A stretch of DNA of 64,000 nucleotides from Jannaschia sp. W003 (GTDB taxonomy: Bacteria; Pseudomonadota; Alphaproteobacteria; Rhodobacterales; Rhodobacteraceae). Under the pieces are notes generated by a model that did no database searches, was not told the origin of the DNA, and worked only from the letters and a program-made list of their open reading frames with translations. The stretch spans positions 2,605,501 through 2,669,500 of the forward strand of contig NZ_CP083539.1 of the NCBI RefSeq assembly GCF_025144335.1, in the 5' to 3' direction. This document shows, one piece after another, positions 1-7,658 of this stretch (position 1 is the first letter of the stretch; every line of letters begins with the position of its first letter). The translations under genes were made by a program, and so were the position numbers.

Positions 1-12
1 GCGCCGTCCGAC

Positions 13-594
13 GTGCCCCCGGAGGCCGAGCAGGAGCGCATGGTCGAGGCGATGCTCTTCGCCTCCGCCGAGCCACTCGCCCTCGCCGAGCTGCAGGCCC
101 GCCTGCCCGAGGGAAGCGACGCTGCCTCGGCGGTCGCCCGCCTTGCCGCGCGCTACGAGGGGCGCGGCGTCCGGCTCCGGCGCACCGGCGACGCCTGGGC
201 CTTCCGCACCGCGCCCGACCTCGCCTGGCTCCTGCGGCGCGAGACGGTCGAGGCCCGGCGCCTCAGCCGAGCCGCCGTCGAGACGCTGGCCATCGTCGCC
301 TACCACCAGCCGGTGACCCGCGCCGAGATCGAGGAGATCCGCGGCGTCTCGGTCTCACGCGGCACCGTCGAGCAGCTCATGGAGATGGGCTGGGTCGGCC
401 TCGGCCGCCGCCGCGAGACGCCGGGGCGCCCGACCACGCTGGTGGTGACGCCGGGCTTCCTCGACCACTTCGGCCTCGCCTCGGCCCGCGACCTGCCCGA
501 CCTCGCGGAGCTGCGCGCGGCCGGCCTGCTGGAGGCGATGCCGGAAGGCGGAGCGGCGGCGGCGGACGACGCCGAGGACACCGACGACGCCTGA
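13..594 (+). CDS. scpB: Segregation and condensation protein B (start may lie upstream of window)
   Basis: ScpB binds ScpA and SMC to form the chromosome-condensing complex. The roughly 190-residue product has the family's opening (VEAMLFASAEPL, residues 11-22), a tandem winged-helix body, and the signature ETLAIVAYHQPVTRAEIEEI near residues 91-110. The C-terminus is an acidic, Ala-rich tail, common in the family. A GTG at 13 is the first start inside the window and an ATG lies at 40, but the frame is open to base 1, so the true start could be upstream, where scpA would be expected. Family call is firm; the start is not. Confidence 0.93.
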   Translation: MPPEAEQERMVEAMLFASAEPLALAELQARLPEGSDAASAVARLAARYEGRGVRLRRTGDAWAFRTAPDLAWLLRRETVEARRLSRAAVETLAIVAYHQPVTRAEIEEIRGVSVSRGTVEQLMEMGWVGLGRRRETPGRPTTLVVTPGFLDHFGLASARDLPDLAELRAAGLLEAMPEGGAAAADDAEDTDDA

Positions 595-652
595 GGGGGA
601 ACCGACCGGGCACCGTCCGGCGTTGACGAAGGTGTCCACCGGAGGTTGCCCC

Positions 653-775
653 ATGATCCGTGCCCTGTCCCGTCGGTTGATGTGGCGCCTCGCCGGGCGC
701 GCCTTCGGTCACCGCGCGGCGCGCAACGCCCGCGCCGCCGGGCGCGCGCTGGCGATGGCCCGCCGCCTGCGCTAG
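653..775 (+). CDS. 40-residue Arg/Ala-rich small protein
   Basis: This short frame starts at ATG 653 behind a strong Shine-Dalgarno (GGAGG at 641-645, spacing 7) and ends in TAG at 773-775. The peptide is highly basic (about 12 Arg), with aromatic and Leu residues near the N-terminus (MIRALSRRLMWRLAGRAF) that could form an amphipathic helix. It follows scpB by 58 bases and converges on modC so tightly that the two stop codons share the CTAG palindrome at 772-775. I do not recognise a function; it could be a membrane- or nucleic-acid-associated small protein. The ribosome binding site is the main reason to call it. Confidence 0.6.
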   Translation: MIRALSRRLMWRLAGRAFGHRAARNARAAGRALAMARRLR

Positions 776-1806
776 CCGCCGCCGACGTCGGCCCGCGCCA
801 CGCCCGTCGCCTTCACCACCGCCCAGACCGCCCGCCCCGGCGCGAGGTCCAGCGCCTCCACCGACCGCTGGGTGACTCGCGCCAGAAGCCGCGCGCCGCC
901 CGCCCGCAGCCCCAGCATCGCGCCCGGCCCACCGCCCTCGTGGATCGCCTCGATCGTCGCGGGCAGCACGTTGAGCGCCGACAGCCCGCGCGGCGGCTCC
1001 ACGGCCACGATGATGTCCGAGGCCGGCAGGCGCAGGCGCACGCGCGCGCCCTCGGCCAGCCCCGTCGCGGGCACCCAGATCACGCCCGCCGGCGTGCCCA
1101 CCGGGGCGAGGTCGTGGCGCGCCGCGCCCACCACACCCTCGATCACCGCGCCCGCCGCCGCCGGGCCGATCAGCGCGGCCGAGGCCGGATCGCCCAGCAC
1201 CTCGGCCAGCGGCCCCGCCCGCTCGATCCGCCCCGCGCGCATCAGCACCAGCGTGTCGGCGAGGCGCGCGACCTCCTCGATGGCGTGGGAGATCAGGAGG
1301 ATCGGCAGGCCCGCACCGCGCAGGCGCTCGAAGTGCGGCAGGATCTCCAGCCGGCGGGCCGCATCCAGCGCGGCGAGCGGCTCATCGAGGATCAGCATCC
1401 GCGGCGCCCGAAGCAGGGCCCGGCCAAGCGCCACCCGCGCCGCCTCGCCGCCCGACAGCGCCCGGGGGCGGCGGTCCAGCAGCGGGGCGATGCCCAGCAT
1501 GTCCGCCGTGGGGACCGGGTCCGCGCCGCGCGGCGCGCCGTAGAGGAGGTTCTGGCGCACCGAGAGATGCGGCAGGAGGCGCGGCTCCTGGAACACGTAG
1601 CCGATGCCGCGGCGGTGAGGCGGCAGCGCGCTCACGTCGCGGCCCCCGATCTCGACCCGCGCGCCGGGCTCCAGCCCCGCCACCAGCCGCGCCACCGTGG
1701 TCTTGCCCGCGCCCGACGGCCCGAACAGCGCGGTGACGCCCGGGCCGGCCTCCAACTCCACGTCGAGCGAGAAATCCCCGCGCCGAAGCTCCGCCCGCAG
1801 CCTCAC
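772..1806 (-). CDS. modC: Molybdate ABC transporter ATP-binding protein ModC
   Basis: ModC powers molybdate import with ModB and ModA at the inner membrane. The 344-residue protein shows Walker A GPSGAGKT (29-36), Q-loop Gln73, signature LSGGE (117-121), Walker B LILDEP (138-143) and the switch His174. A C-terminal extension at about 278-340 is the Mop/TOBE domain that binds oxyanion and distinguishes ModC from generic ATPases. GTG 1806 is chosen because it overlaps the modB stop by four bases (GTGA), the same coupling seen between modA and modB. Last gene of the leftward DUF1178-SDR-modABC cluster. Confidence 0.95.
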   Translation of the reverse strand: MRLRAELRRGDFSLDVELEAGPGVTALFGPSGAGKTTVARLVAGLEPGARVEIGGRDVSALPPHRRGIGYVFQEPRLLPHLSVRQNLLYGAPRGADPVPTADMLGIAPLLDRRPRALSGGEAARVALGRALLRAPRMLILDEPLAALDAARRLEILPHFERLRGAGLPILLISHAIEEVARLADTLVLMRAGRIERAGPLAEVLGDPASAALIGPAAAGAVIEGVVGAARHDLAPVGTPAGVIWVPATGLAEGARVRLRLPASDIIVAVEPPRGLSALNVLPATIEAIHEGGGPGAMLGLRAGGARLLARVTQRSVEALDLAPGRAVWAVVKATGVARADVGGG

Positions 1807-2486
1807 CGGAGCCGCGCCGCGAGGCGCCGCGCGACCACGTCCGACAGGACGAGGGCGGCCACCGAGACCGCGACGGCCACGGCGACCAGTCCGTGCACCG
1901 CGCCCTCGCCGTCCGGCACCTGAAGGAACGCATAGATCGCGGCGGGCAGCGTGCGCGTCTCGCCGGGGATCGAGGCGGCGAAGGTGATCGTGGCGCCGAA
2001 CTCGCCCATCGCCTTGGCGAAGCCCAGCGTCACGCCGGCCAGCAGCCCCGGAGCCATGAGCGGCAGCGTCACGGTGCGCCACACGGCGAGGGGCGAGCGG
2101 CCCAGGGTCGCGGCGGCCTCCTCCAGCCGCGGGTCCACCGCCTCCAGCGCCAGCCGCATGGGACGCACCATCAGCGGGAACGCCATCACCCCCGCCGCCA
2201 GCGCAGCCCCGGTCCAGCGGAAGGCGAGCGGCAGCCCCGCCGCCTCGAGCGCGGCGCCGAGCGGGGCGGAGGGCGCGAAGAGCACGAGCAGCACGTAGCC
2301 CGTCACCACGGGGGGCAGCACGAGCGGCAGGTGGACGGCGGCCTCCACGAGCCCCCGGCCGGGGAAGCGGGCGCGGGCGAGGAGGTGCGCCACGGCCATC
2401 GCCAGCGGCGTCGCCACCAGCACCGCCACCACCGAGACCCGGAGCGAAAGGCGCAGCGCCTCCCAGGCTTCGGGCGGCAGGGTCAC
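1803..2486 (-). CDS. modB: Molybdate ABC transporter permease ModB
   Basis: Inner-membrane permease for molybdate, 227 residues with about five or six hydrophobic helices. The ATPase-coupling EAA loop is clear around residues 122-145 (EEAAATLGRSPLAVW), followed by the typical TLPLMAPGLLAG. The GEFGATITFAASIPGET stretch near the end is characteristic of the ModB/CysT permease family. GTG 2486 overlaps the modA stop by four bases and gives the family-length N-terminus. Translationally coupled to modA and modC. Confidence 0.95.
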   Translation of the reverse strand: MTLPPEAWEALRLSLRVSVVAVLVATPLAMAVAHLLARARFPGRGLVEAAVHLPLVLPPVVTGYVLLVLFAPSAPLGAALEAAGLPLAFRWTGAALAAGVMAFPLMVRPMRLALEAVDPRLEEAAATLGRSPLAVWRTVTLPLMAPGLLAGVTLGFAKAMGEFGATITFAASIPGETRTLPAAIYAFLQVPDGEGAVHGLVAVAVAVSVAALVLSDVVARRLAARLR

Positions 2487-3214
2487 GCGGGCGCGAAGCC
2501 GTGGCGGGCGAACACTGCGCCCGAGGCGGCGATGCGCTCCAGCAAGGCCTCGGCCCCCGGCGCGGCCCGGCGCGTCAGGGCGGCGGGATAGACGATCGGC
2601 GCGTGCGAGGCGGCGGGGAACGTCGCCACGGTCGCCACCGCCGCGCCCAGCGCGTCGGAAAGGTAGACGGCGCCCAGGGCCACGTCGCCCCGCGCCACGT
2701 AGGCGAGCGCGGCGCGCACGTTCTCGGCCAGCACGAGCCGTGCGGACACGGCGTCCCACAGGCCCAGCGTCTCCAGCGCCTGCTGCGCGTAGCGGCCCGC
2801 GGGCACCGACATCGGATCGCCCACCGCGAAGCGCCCCGCGCCCAGCCGCTCCACCACCGCGTCGCGCCGCAGCGCGAGCGGCGCCGCGCCCGGCGGTCCG
2901 GCCATCACCAGCGCATTGCGCGCCACCACGCGCGACGGGCCCACGGCGCCGCGGGCATGGAGCCACGCCATCCAGTCCGACGCCGCCAGGATCACCACGT
3001 CCGCCGGGGCCCCGAACGCCACCTGCCGCGCCACCGCGCCGGAGCCCGCGAAGCTGAGCGCCGCCTCGGGCGCGATCTCGTCGAGGGGCGCCTTCAGCGA
3101 CGCGGCGGCGAAGACCCGCAGCGGCGCCGCCGCGCGCACGAGGGCCGGCGCGGCCACCAGCGCGGCCGCACCGAGCAGCGCGCGGCGGCGGCTACAGCGG
3201 AACGGCGTGGCCAT
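2483..3214 (-). CDS. modA: Molybdate ABC transporter substrate-binding protein ModA
   Basis: Periplasmic molybdate/tungstate-binding protein, 243 residues. The N-terminus has a signal peptide with a twin-arginine-like SRRRALLG followed by a hydrophobic Ala/Leu stretch and a VRA-A cleavage region near 27-28. The mature start LRVFAAASLKAPLDE is the family fold entry, and GDPMSVPAGRYAQQALE and AYVARGDVALGAVY are conserved ModA blocks. Start ATG 3214 lies inside the last 23 bases of the upstream SDR gene, so the genes overlap. No modE regulator is visible nearby. Confidence 0.92.
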   Translation of the reverse strand: MATPFRCSRRRALLGAAALVAAPALVRAAAPLRVFAAASLKAPLDEIAPEAALSFAGSGAVARQVAFGAPADVVILAASDWMAWLHARGAVGPSRVVARNALVMAGPPGAAPLALRRDAVVERLGAGRFAVGDPMSVPAGRYAQQALETLGLWDAVSARLVLAENVRAALAYVARGDVALGAVYLSDALGAAVATVATFPAASHAPIVYPAALTRRAAPGAEALLERIAASGAVFARHGFAPA

Positions 3215-3815
3215 CCCAGGTCTCGAAGGCGCCCGTGCGGCCCATGTCCAGCGCCTCGAAGCGGTCCCAGAGGCCGCGCGCGCTGTCGCCCGCGTCCACG
3301 GCGGCGCTGTCGCCGCCCATGTCGGTGCGCACCCAGCCGGGATGGTAGATGCCCACCGCGATGCCGCGCGGGGCGAGGTCGGCGGCGAGGTTGCGCCCGA
3401 GGTTGGTCGCGGCGGCCTTCGACGCGCGGTAGGCGTAGGCCCCGCCGGGCGCGTTCGCCTGGCTGCCCATGGCCGAGGAGACGATCGCGATGCGCCCGCC
3501 CTCGCCAAGGTTGCGGAGCTGCGCCTGCACCGTGAGCGCCACGCCCGTGACGTTGGCGGCGAAGGTGCGCGCGAGGTCCTCGGCCGAGAGGTCGGCCAGC
3601 CCCTTGCCCTTGTCGAGGTAGACGCCCGCGTTGCAGACTACGAGGTCGAGCGGGCCGACCCGTTCGGCCAGGGCCGCCTGCGCCGCCGCGTCCGTCACGT
3701 CGAGCGGCTCGGGCACGTCGCGGCGCGTTCCGGTGACCGCGTGGCCCCGGCGCTCGCCTTCCGCGACCAGCGCCGCGCCGATCCCGCGCGAGGCGCCGGT
3801 GACGAGGGCGCGCAT
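3192..3815 (-). CDS. Short-chain dehydrogenase/reductase (SDR) family protein
   Basis: A 207-residue cytoplasmic NAD(P)-dependent oxidoreductase of the classical SDR fold: cofactor loop TGASRGIG (6-13), NAG (about 64-66), catalytic Ser in IVSSAMGS and the Tyr-x-x-x-Lys pair in AYRASKAAA, then the PGWVRTDM motif. It is on the short side for SDRs. It starts at ATG 3815 within TGATG shared with the DUF1178 stop and runs into modA, so it is part of the same transcription unit. The substrate cannot be read from sequence and no link to molybdate is established. Confidence 0.88.
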   Translation of the reverse strand: MRALVTGASRGIGAALVAEGERRGHAVTGTRRDVPEPLDVTDAAAQAALAERVGPLDLVVCNAGVYLDKGKGLADLSAEDLARTFAANVTGVALTVQAQLRNLGEGGRIAIVSSAMGSQANAPGGAYAYRASKAAATNLGRNLAADLAPRGIAVGIYHPGWVRTDMGGDSAAVDAGDSARGLWDRFEALDMGRTGAFETWDGHAVPL

Positions 3816-4231
3816 CAGTTGGCCTTCTCGCGGGGACCGAAGGGCAGCGGCGCGACGGTCACCCCGTCCTCCAGCAGCGACTTCACCTCGGCGCGGTTCG
3901 CCTCGCCCCAGATCGGACGGTCGGGCCTCTCGCCCTCGTGGATGGCGCGCGCCTCCTTGGCGAAGGCCGGGCCGACATAGGTGGCGGTGGCCTCGACCTT
4001 CTCGCGCAGCTTCGCGATCGCGGTCTCCAGGGGGTTGCGGGGCGTGCGCAAGGGCCTGGCCTCCGCCGGCACGCCGACCTTCGGCGCCATGAGCGCCTTG
4101 GCGACGTCGCCGCCGCCGCAGACGGCGCACTCCAGCCGCCCCGACGCGGCCAGCGTGTCGAAGCCTTCGGCCGACTGGAACCACGACTCGAACTCGTGGC
4201 CCTCGGCGCAGCGGAGCGCGTATCGGATCAT
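3815..4231 (-). CDS. DUF1178 family protein
   Basis: A 138-residue protein matching the DUF1178 pattern: IRYALRCAEGHEFESWFQSAEGFD at the N-terminus (given here only by its order), then a CAVCGGG knuckle near residues 35-41. Together with Cys8 and His12 these suggest a zinc-ribbon-like site. The C-terminal half holds the conserved GEANRAEVKSLLEDGV and PLPF motifs. ATG 4231 fits the family start. First gene of the leftward operon that continues into the SDR and modABC genes, with a TGATG overlap to the SDR. Molecular function is unknown. Confidence 0.88.
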   Translation of the reverse strand: MIRYALRCAEGHEFESWFQSAEGFDTLAASGRLECAVCGGGDVAKALMAPKVGVPAEARPLRTPRNPLETAIAKLREKVEATATYVGPAFAKEARAIHEGERPDRPIWGEANRAEVKSLLEDGVTVAPLPFGPREKAN

Positions 4232-4322
4232 GCCCGTTCCCTTCCCCCTGCAATGTAAGCACCCCGCCCCCCGGCGCAACCGCCGCGCTTGCCGCGGAGG
4301 GCCGGGCCGCTACCCTCGCCCC

Positions 4323-5468
4323 ATGCCGCACGCCCTACCCCCGCGCATGCTCGGATCGGAAATCTACCGCGGCAGCTCCTACGGCGCGTGGCACCCGCTG
4401 CGGGTGCCGCGCGTCTCCACGGTGATGGACCTCGCGCGCGCCCTCGGCTGGCTGCCGCGGGAGCGCTTCGTGCTCTCGCCCCGCGCCAAGCCGGCGGCGC
4501 TGCGGGCGTGGCACACGGCCGACTACGTGGACGCGCTGGTGCGGGTCGAGGCGACGCAGGAGGCGACCGAGACGGACCGCGCGCGCCACGGCCTCGGGAC
4601 GCACGCCAATCCGGTGTTCCCGGAGGTCTACCGCCGCCCCGCCACCGGCGCGGGCGCCTCGCTTCTGGCGGGCGAGCTGATCGCCGGGGGCGGCGTGCTG
4701 CATCATCCGGGCGGCGGCACGCACCACGCCATGCCCGACCGGGCCAACGGGTTCTGCTACCTCAACGACCCCGTGCTCACGATCCTCGGCCTGCGACGCG
4801 CGGGCGCCCGCCGCATCGCCTACGTGGACATCGACGCGCATCACATGGATGGCGTGGAGCACGCCTTCGCCCGCGATCCCGAGACGCTGCTGATCTCGAC
4901 CCATGAGGAGCGGCGCTGGCCCTTCACCGGCGCGTTGGGGGACCGGGGCATCGGCCAGACCTTCAACCTGCCCCTGCCGCGCGGCCTGAACGACACCGAA
5001 TTCGCCCATGTCCGCGACCGCCTCGTCCTGCCCCTGCTGGAAGAAATGGCCCCCGACGCCTTGGTGCTCCAGTGCGGCGCGGACTGCTTGGAGGAGGACC
5101 CGCTGTCGCGTCTCGCCCTGTCGAACGGCGCTTACCTCGATTTCGTCCGTGCGTGCCTGCCTCTCGCGCCGCGCGTCGTGGTGCTGGGGGGCGGCGGCTA
5201 CAACCCGTGGTCGGTGGGCCGCTGCTGGACCCTGCTCTGGGGCGCCATCGCCGGCGAGCCGATCCCGGACCGCCTGCCCCCGGAGGCCGAGGCGGTGCTG
5301 CGGGGGCTGGAGTTCCGCGGCAACTCGCGCGGCCGCAACCCGCCGGCCCACTGGTTCGAGACGCTGCTTGACGCACCCCGGCCGGGGCCGGTGCGGGCGG
5401 AGGTGGTGGACCGGGTGGAGGCGCTGCGGACGCGGGACGACCGGCTGATCCCGCGCGCGGCGGCCTAA
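4323..5468 (+). CDS. Histone deacetylase family / acetoin utilization (AcuC-like) amidohydrolase
   Basis: A 381-residue zinc amidohydrolase of the arginase/deacetylase superfamily. Visible active-site elements are the HHPGGGTHHAM block with tandem His134-His135, the metal-binding DIDAHHMDG (Asp171, His173) and a third ligand region QCGADCLEEDPLSRL. GGGGYNP near the end matches the substrate-channel loop. In bacteria such enzymes deacetylate small amines, polyamines or acetylated proteins including acetyl-CoA synthetase (AcuC). An acs gene lies 14.5 kb away, but no direct link is shown. ATG 4323 is 91 bases from the divergent DUF1178 gene. Confidence 0.88.
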   Translation: MPHALPPRMLGSEIYRGSSYGAWHPLRVPRVSTVMDLARALGWLPRERFVLSPRAKPAALRAWHTADYVDALVRVEATQEATETDRARHGLGTHANPVFPEVYRRPATGAGASLLAGELIAGGGVLHHPGGGTHHAMPDRANGFCYLNDPVLTILGLRRAGARRIAYVDIDAHHMDGVEHAFARDPETLLISTHEERRWPFTGALGDRGIGQTFNLPLPRGLNDTEFAHVRDRLVLPLLEEMAPDALVLQCGADCLEEDPLSRLALSNGAYLDFVRACLPLAPRVVVLGGGGYNPWSVGRCWTLLWGAIAGEPIPDRLPPEAEAVLRGLEFRGNSRGRNPPAHWFETLLDAPRPGPVRAEVVDRVEALRTRDDRLIPRAAA

Positions 5469-5484
5469 CCTCCGCTGCCGCCAC

Positions 5485-5581
5485 GCCCCGGCCCTGCGCC
5501 GGGGCCTCTGGTAGCAGTTGGCGCTTCCGGTCGGAACCTGCGCGCGAGTGGCAGCCGGAGGCCCCGACGCAAGGCCGGGGC
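5485..5581. repeat. Paired inverted GC-rich palindrome (REP/BIME-like)
   Basis: Two 27-base arms, 5485-5511 and 5555-5581, are inverted copies of each other with 24 of 27 positions matching. Each arm is itself a stem-loop: CCCCGGC/GCCGGGG around a 5-base loop in the left arm, CCCCG/CGGGG in the right. They fill the gap between two convergent genes, so the structure may also terminate transcription from both sides. The layout resembles bacterial interspersed repetitive palindromes; copy number elsewhere cannot be judged from this window. Confidence 0.7.
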
Positions 5582-5592
5582 GCCCCTCCCCC

Positions 5593-6132
5593 CTACCCCG
5601 CCAGCGCCTTGCCCAGCTTCGGCAGCCGCGCGCGCTTCATCAGCGCGCGCATCTCCATCGGATGTCCCATCGCCCCGGCCTGCACGTGGACGCGGCCCGC
5701 GACCCGCTCCACCGCCTCGGGCGCGCGGAGCCACAGGTCCACGAGGAACCCGTCCGGGTCGCGCAGCGCGATGCCCTCGCCCGCCACCTCGCCCTTCGGG
5801 AAGTCGCGGCGGTTGAACGTCACCAGCACGTCCGCATGGCCGTCGATCGCTGCAGCCAGCACATGGACGTCGTTCGGGTCGGGCAGCCAGAGACGCGCCT
5901 CGGTGCCGGGCTTCGGCTGGATGCTCGCCCGCGGCCAATCGCGGCGCAGCAGCGCGATCTCGCCCCGCGCCTGCGCCTCGGCGCCCGGACCGAGCTTCGG
6001 CGTCGCGCGCGCCCATTCTTCGAGGATGCGGTCCGACCAGAGCGGCTCGTAGAGGCCTTCCGACGCCGCCCCCAGCAGCAACTCCCGCAGCACGGTCGGG
6101 AACAGCACGCAGGCGTCGAGCAGCACCTTCAC
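5593..6132 (-). CDS. PIN domain-containing protein (VapC-like fold)
   Basis: A 179-residue protein with the PIN ribonuclease pattern: LLDACVLFP with Asp6, Glu38-Glu39, LPDPNDVHVLAAA with Asp85/Asp88, and TFNRRDFP with Asp110. The acidic residues would form the metal-dependent nuclease centre. GTG 6132 overlaps the stop of the upstream methyltransferase gene by four bases, so it is translationally coupled to it. VapC toxins normally sit after a small DNA-binding antitoxin; none is present here. The C-terminal extension of about 50 residues is longer than in minimal VapC. Confidence 0.8.
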   Translation of the reverse strand: MKVLLDACVLFPTVLRELLLGAASEGLYEPLWSDRILEEWARATPKLGPGAEAQARGEIALLRRDWPRASIQPKPGTEARLWLPDPNDVHVLAAAIDGHADVLVTFNRRDFPKGEVAGEGIALRDPDGFLVDLWLRAPEAVERVAGRVHVQAGAMGHPMEMRALMKRARLPKLGKALAG

Positions 6133-7307
6133 AGGCGGAAGGTCAGGGTCTTGAGGTAGCCCGTCTCGGCAAGCTGCGGGTGCACCGGATGGTCCGGCCC
6201 GGCGAAGCCCGTGCGGATCAGCTGTCCCGCGCGCCCCGCCCGCCCGATGCCCCGGATCGAGGCGGCGCGGAACTTGTCGAGGTCGGCGGCGTGCGAACAA
6301 GAGCAGAGCGTGAGGTAGCCGCCCTCCGCCACCAGCGCCGCGGCCAGCTTCGCGACCCGCTCGTAGGCGCGCAGGCCTTGGGCGATGGCCTGCTTCGCGG
6401 GCGCGAAGGCGGGCGGGTCGGCGACGACCACGTCGAAGCGCTCGCCCTCCAGTGCGGCCATCGCGTCGAAGGCGTCGCCGCGCCGGGTCTCCAGCCCCGC
6501 GAGGCCGCTCGCCTCGGCGCCCGCGGCGGCGAGGTCGAGCGCGGGCTGCGAGCCGTCCACGGCCACCGCGCTCGCAGCCCCGCCCGCCAGCGCGGCCAGC
6601 GCGAAGCCGCCCACGTGGCTGAACACGTCGAGCACGCGGGCGCCGCGCGCGAGGCGGGCCACGAAGGCATGGTTCGGGCGCTGGTCGTAGAACAGCCCGG
6701 TCTTCTGCCCGCCGAGCAGGTCGGCCATGTAGCGTGCGCCGTTCATCTCGACCGCGACGGGGCCGTCCAGCGCGCCGCAGAGCACTTCGGACCGGTCGTC
6801 CAGACCTTCCGCGGCCCGCGCCCGGCCGGATGCGGACTTCACCACCGTTTCCACCCCGAGGCTGCGCAGGGCGTCCACGATGGCGCCGAGGCGCGCATCG
6901 GCCCAGGCGGCGTTGGGCTGCACCACGGCGGCGGCGCCGAAGCGGTCGACGACGAGGCCGGGCAGCCCGTCGCCCTCGGCGTGGACGAGGCGGTGGAAGG
7001 GAGCGTCGTAGAGGCGCGCGCGCAAGTCCACCGCGCGGCCGATGCGCCCGGCGATCCAGCGGTCGTCGACCGCGGCGGCGGGGTCGCGGTCCAGCACGCG
7101 CGCGGCGATGCGGCTGTCCGGGGTCACGGCGACGGTGGCGAGGGGATTGCGCTCGGCGTCCTCCAGCGTGGCGACCGTGCCGGGCGCGAGGGCGCGGGTG
7201 CGGCGGTCGAGCACGAGGTCGTCGGCGAAGGCCCAGGGGTGGCCCCAGCGGATGCGGCGCGCGTCGGCGCGGGGCTTCAGGCGGACGGAGGGGCGGTCTT
7301 CGGTCAT
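6129..7307 (-). CDS. RlmI-like class I SAM-dependent rRNA (cytosine-5) methyltransferase
   Basis: A 392-residue methyltransferase of the YccW/RlmI group. An N-terminal PUA-like RNA-binding region (about 8-85, with RLKPRADARRIRWGHPW) precedes an EEHEE-type linker and the Rossmann methylase domain. Diagnostic blocks are GLPGLVVDRFG, GQKTGLFYDQR, VLDVFSHVGGFALAA (SAM loop) and VVADPPAFA (motif IV), with LCSCSH as the catalytic Cys region. RlmI methylates 23S rRNA; the exact target here is inferred by family. ATG 7307 is chosen by alignment of the PUA start. Coupled to the PIN gene downstream. Confidence 0.9.
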   Translation of the reverse strand: MTEDRPSVRLKPRADARRIRWGHPWAFADDLVLDRRTRALAPGTVATLEDAERNPLATVAVTPDSRIAARVLDRDPAAAVDDRWIAGRIGRAVDLRARLYDAPFHRLVHAEGDGLPGLVVDRFGAAAVVQPNAAWADARLGAIVDALRSLGVETVVKSASGRARAAEGLDDRSEVLCGALDGPVAVEMNGARYMADLLGGQKTGLFYDQRPNHAFVARLARGARVLDVFSHVGGFALAALAGGAASAVAVDGSQPALDLAAAGAEASGLAGLETRRGDAFDAMAALEGERFDVVVADPPAFAPAKQAIAQGLRAYERVAKLAAALVAEGGYLTLCSCSHAADLDKFRAASIRGIGRAGRAGQLIRTGFAGPDHPVHPQLAETGYLKTLTFRL

Positions 7308-7371
7308 GGGCGGGCCATAGGCCGCCCGGCGCGGCGGCGGAAGGGAGAACCGTCCGCCGCCGTGAGGCGCG

Positions 7372-7524
7372 TCAGGCCGGACGCAGCGTGGTGCGCGCGG
7401 GCGCGGCGGCGGCGGGCCGGCGCGAGAAGAGGGCGGCGAAGGCGTCGCGCAGCACGCGGGCGCGCAGGGCGCGGGCCTCGCGCTCGATGGCGACGATGTC
7501 GATGTGCTGGTGGCTGGATTGCAT
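7372..7524 (-). CDS. 50-residue conserved-looking small protein
   Basis: Starts at ATG 7524 with a good Shine-Dalgarno (AGGAG, spacing 7) and ends at TGA 7374-7372, about 65 bases before the methyltransferase gene. The N-terminal part (MQSSHQHIDIVAIEREARAL) is a polar amphipathic helix with an A-x-x-x-R-A pattern, followed by LRDAFAALFSRRP and a Pro/Ala tail. It resembles small helical proteins annotated in Rhodobacter-type genomes, possibly the RSP_7527-like group; that recollection is uncertain. Function unknown. Confidence 0.6.
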   Translation of the reverse strand: MQSSHQHIDIVAIEREARALRARVLRDAFAALFSRRPAAAAPARTTLRPA

Positions 7525-7658
7525 CGGAAGCTCCTGAGTTCGGCGCGGAAACGACCCCGCGCCGTGCGGTCAGGCCCAAGGTATGGACCGCCACCCCCTG
7601 CAACCACGTCCAAGGCCGAAGACCCGCCATGCGGCAGGCGCATTGCCGCGACGCGGCG

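Noticed and set aside
646..1923. A 425-codon plus frame opposite modC
   Set aside because: Antisense shadow with Arg/His/Gln bias; only the 40-codon frame at 653-775 in another frame has a ribosome site.
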